Of a DNA stretch of 23,792 nt, positions 21,890 through 23,792 are shown piece after piece. Below the pieces are notes generated by a model. It made no database searches. It was given only the letters and a program-made list of their open reading frames with translations, and was not told where the DNA came from. The translations under genes were made by a program, and so were the position numbers. The stretch lies in NCBI GenBank assembly GCA_034933145.1, contig JAYFOA010000084.1:1-23792 (forward strand), read 5' to 3'. Every line of letters begins with the position of its first letter. The stretch's first letter is position 1. Source of the DNA: UBA4644 sp034933145 (lineage in GTDB: Bacteria; Bacillota; Clostridia; Oscillospirales; Butyricicoccaceae).

Positions 21890-22441
21890 TTATTTCGGGG
21901 TAATTTTACGTATCCGGTCAATTTCCATGTGCGCAGCCAGCCCGGTAAGTCCACTGATGGGGTCCAGAAACAGGAATGTCCGCGGCGGATGCAGCGTGAA
22001 CCGCAGGTAGGCAGCCAGCACGACGACCAGGAAAAGCAGTGACAGGGCGACAACGGGAAAAGGCAGGGGCGCAGTTTGCAGAACCAGCCGCGAACAGGAC
22101 TGCCCCAGCGCTACGGAGAAAATAAAATTGGAGATATCCAGTGTCAGGGTGTGGTATCCCAGAATGTATTTGTATGTATAGAAAAACAGTGGGATTGTGA
22201 TACCTGGAAGCAGGACGGACAAGAGCTTTGCCACAAAAAAATTGGGATGATTCCAGAGAAACGGGAGCTCGCCAAGCATCCACAGAAAGGCGGGGCCGAA
22301 CACCATTTTCATGTGCTCCCAGGTGCTCTCATTGACGGCACACAGGTACGCGAAGATTTTTTTGTGCCCGGACCAGTCGTAGAGAAAATGGAAAACCGTA
22401 CCAGCTATAACGATAAAGAAAAAGCCGCAGAATTCCGGCAT
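21890..22441 (-). CDS. DUF6512-like polytopic membrane protein
   Basis: A 183-aa integral membrane protein with about five or six hydrophobic segments. The pattern HFLYDWSGHKKIFAYLCAVN, ESTWEHMK near the N-terminus and PPRTFLFLDPISGLTG near the C-terminus matches what I remember of DUF6512, a Firmicute family without known function; I could not confirm it by search. ATG 22441 is chosen because AAGGAG lies 8 nt upstream; the frame can be extended three codons to a GTG before that site. It is the first gene of a two-gene unit with a metallo-hydrolase, transcribed from a near-consensus promoter about 150 nt upstream. Confidence 0.75.
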   Translation of the reverse strand: MPEFCGFFFIVIAGTVFHFLYDWSGHKKIFAYLCAVNESTWEHMKMVFGPAFLWMLGELPFLWNHPNFFVAKLLSVLLPGITIPLFFYTYKYILGYHTLTLDISNFIFSVALGQSCSRLVLQTAPLPFPVVALSLLFLVVVLAAYLRFTLHPPRTFLFLDPISGLTGLAAHMEIDRIRKITPK

Positions 22442-22800
22442 AGCGGTCACTCCTTCTGGACATTATGCATCTTCAAAAGTCAGCATATGCTGCTGTCTGC
22501 CCGTGGATGCGTGTCCAAAAGAGATTAGGCCGCCGGGAGAATTAAAAATTTTATATAATAAAAGATTTTTTGCCGCGGATACCGCAAAGTTTGGTTTCAG
22601 TATATCGGCAGCAGACTATATTGTCAAGGCGCAGAGAAAGTGGCAGATGGAAAATGATATGGCATGAAAAGTGCTGCATTTTTTATTTTCACCTTTTGTA
22701 AAAAGCCAATAAGGAATGATTGATTATCTGTGGGAAAGACTATTTTTGCCTTATATGAGAAAAAGCGGTGTGCCGCCATCCGCACATGTTGAAGGGAGAT
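22442..22800. other. Divergent intergenic region between DUF6512-like gene and gerA-family gene
   Basis: No coding region supported. It holds the near-consensus minus-strand promoter at 22599-22627, the roughly 150-nt leader of the DUF6512-like gene with a 12-bp palindrome CAGCATATGCTG (22481-22492), and an AT-rich stretch at 22541-22570. On the plus strand I could not find a well-spaced sigma-G or sigma-F promoter for the germination gene; GCATG at 22662 has no matching -10. Confidence 0.6.
22599..22627 (-). promoter_or_regulatory. Near-consensus sigma-A promoter of the DUF6512-MBL unit
   Basis: Minus strand TTGACA (22622-22627, perfect), a 17-bp spacer and TATACT (22599-22604). The predicted start at about 22592 leaves a leader of about 150 nt before the ATG at 22441. 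This is the best -35/-10 pair in the window. Confidence 0.78.
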
Positions 22801-23792
22801 ATGAGATTGAAATTTGGAAGTCGCCGTCAGCGCCCGGACCAGAGGTTCCAGAGCGCTTCAGACACCGGAAAGCAGCCGGTGCCCGCCGATATTGGACAGT
22901 GTGAAACAGAGCTGAAAAAAATTTTCGGAAAGAGCTCAGACATCGTAATTCAGCGATTTATGACCCGGAAAGGAGATGCGCTCTTCATCTGTGTGGACGG
23001 GATGTCCAACAAAGACCTGATCGACCGGGACATCCTTGCGCCCCTGAAGGCGGAGACATTTGACGGGGATATAGCGTATGCAATGAATGCGGCATACCAG
23101 GAGACAGACGACCTTTTTGAAGCCGTCCGCGAAGTGCTTTCCGGTAATACCGCGCTATTTTATAAAAATGAAGAAAAGGCGTTCATCATTGATTTTAAGC
23201 AATGGGACAATCGTTCTGTGGAGGTTCCGGAAGCGGAGGCGGTGATCCGAGGCCCCAAGGAAGGCTTCGTGGAAAACATACGAACCAACACATCGCTCCT
23301 GAGAAGAAAAATTAAAACGCCGAAATTGATTATTGAGAGCCTTGTTTTGGGAAAGCAGACGAATACCTCGATCGCTCTGGCATATGTAGAAGGGATTGTC
23401 AATACCGAAGCGCTGGAGATTGTCCGTGCCCGCCTGGCGGAAATCAATACCGACGCCATCCTGGAAACAGGATATATCGAACAGTACCTGGAGCGGCGCA
23501 CCTTTTCCCTGATTTCCAGCTTTGGGCTTACGCAGAAACCGGATGTGCTGGCCGCCCGGATTCTGGAGGGACGCATCGGTATTCTTTGCGACGGAACGCC
23601 CCATGCGCTGACGGTACCTCATTTGTTTATTGAGAACCTTCAGTCGGCTGAGGATTATTACAGCCGGACACCGAAGGGAATCTATTTTCGGCTTTTCCGG
23701 CTGTTTGCCCTGTTTATCAGCCTGTATTTGCCCGGGTTGTTTCTTGCGGTGGGAACCTATCATCATGAGATGGTTCCGGGGGTATTTTTGTC
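22801..23792 (+). CDS. GerA-family spore germination protein, A subunit (3' end beyond window)
   Basis: The N-terminal 330 codons of a GerA/SpoVAF-family protein, the membrane A subunit of spore germinant receptors in the inner spore membrane. After a short basic N-terminus comes the cytoplasmic two-subdomain region with the family blocks VIRGPKEGFVENIRTNTSLL, RRKIKTPKLIIESLVLGKQ, IALAYVEGIVN, and RILEGRIGILCDGTPHALTV followed by PHLFIENLQSAEDYY. The first TM helix begins near the edge (LFALFISLYLPGLFLAV). ATG 22801 is the first in-frame Met; AGGGAG is only 2 nt upstream of it, so a TTG two codons later (22807) is also possible. B and C subunit genes would be expected to the right, outside the window. 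SpoVAF cannot be excluded without the context. Confidence 0.93.
   Translation, partial: MRLKFGSRRQRPDQRFQSASDTGKQPVPADIGQCETELKKIFGKSSDIVIQRFMTRKGDALFICVDGMSNKDLIDRDILAPLKAETFDGDIAYAMNAAYQETDDLFEAVREVLSGNTALFYKNEEKAFIIDFKQWDNRSVEVPEAEAVIRGPKEGFVENIRTNTSLLRRKIKTPKLIIESLVLGKQTNTSIALAYVEGIVNTEALEIVRARLAEINTDAILETGYIEQYLERRTFSLISSFGLTQKPDVLAARILEGRIGILCDGTPHALTVPHLFIENLQSAEDYYSRTPKGIYFRLFRLFALFISLYLPGLFLAVGTYHHEMVPGVFL

Noticed and set aside
22640..22800. Sigma-G promoter for the germination gene
   Set aside because: GCATG and TGATAT elements near 22655-22666 lack a CATnnTA partner at the right spacing.
22716..22904. A 62-codon plus-strand frame before and over the start of the germination gene
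   Set aside because: It overlaps the well-supported GerA-family start in another frame and has no ribosome binding site or motif.
1..23792. tRNA genes, CRISPR arrays, insertion sequences, attachment sites or prophage genes
   Set aside because: None seen on reading both strands; no T-loop sequences, spaced direct repeats, transposase or integrase motifs.

Overview
The window looks like chromosomal core DNA from an endospore-forming Clostridium-class Firmicute, probably of the Oscillospirales/Ruminococcaceae type. This is inferred from the gene set and the moderately GC-rich coding DNA, not from a database match. The evidence is: sporulation and germination genes (spoIID, spoIIQ, a BclA-like spore-surface protein, a GerA-family receptor subunit), the Firmicute darA-holB-ricT cluster, a one-chain bacterial glycyl-tRNA synthetase, nrdR, and AGGAGG-type ribosome binding sites throughout. 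There is no tRNA, rRNA, IS element, integrase or CRISPR array.

Left part (1-7.7 kb), all on the minus strand. Reading in the direction of transcription: gap with its own promoter and terminator; a small membrane protein, a Cof-type HAD phosphatase and a FemABX peptidoglycan-branch aminoacyltransferase packed tightly together; a metallo-beta-lactamase-fold hydrolase; a divergent alanine racemase; then, from a separate promoter, darA (c-di-AMP receptor), holB (DNA polymerase III delta prime) and ricT, which runs off the left edge. FemX and Alr give this stretch a cell-wall flavour.

Middle part (7.7-16.5 kb). A cytosolic histidine-kinase-like protein with Arg in place of the phosphoacceptor His is divergent from gap. 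Next come an eight-helix membrane protein (minus) and a spoIID-spoIIQ engulfment pair (plus). A minus-strand operon M42 peptidase-rarA-FAD oxidoreductase follows, and it is divergent from an ApbE-type FMN transferase lipoprotein. Convergent pairs are mostly separated by strong bidirectional hairpin terminators.

Right part (16.5-23.8 kb). This holds an unrecognised two-helix membrane protein, nrdR, a glyS-thioesterase overlap pair, a BclA-like protein with extreme Cys-Ser / Tyr-Pro / poly-Pro low complexity behind a sigma-K-like promoter, a DUF6512-like membrane protein paired with a second metallo-beta-lactamase-fold protein, and the start of a GerA-family germinant receptor gene cut by the right edge.

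I do not see a clearly new multi-gene system. The observations most worth following are the low-complexity spore-surface protein with its sigma-K-like promoter and long leader, the kinase-like protein lacking its phosphoacceptor, the Leu-Cys repeat signal peptide of the ApbE lipoprotein, and the back-to-back promoters between the M42 operon and apbE. Start codons were chosen by ribosome binding site and often differ from the longest open frame; each choice is stated.
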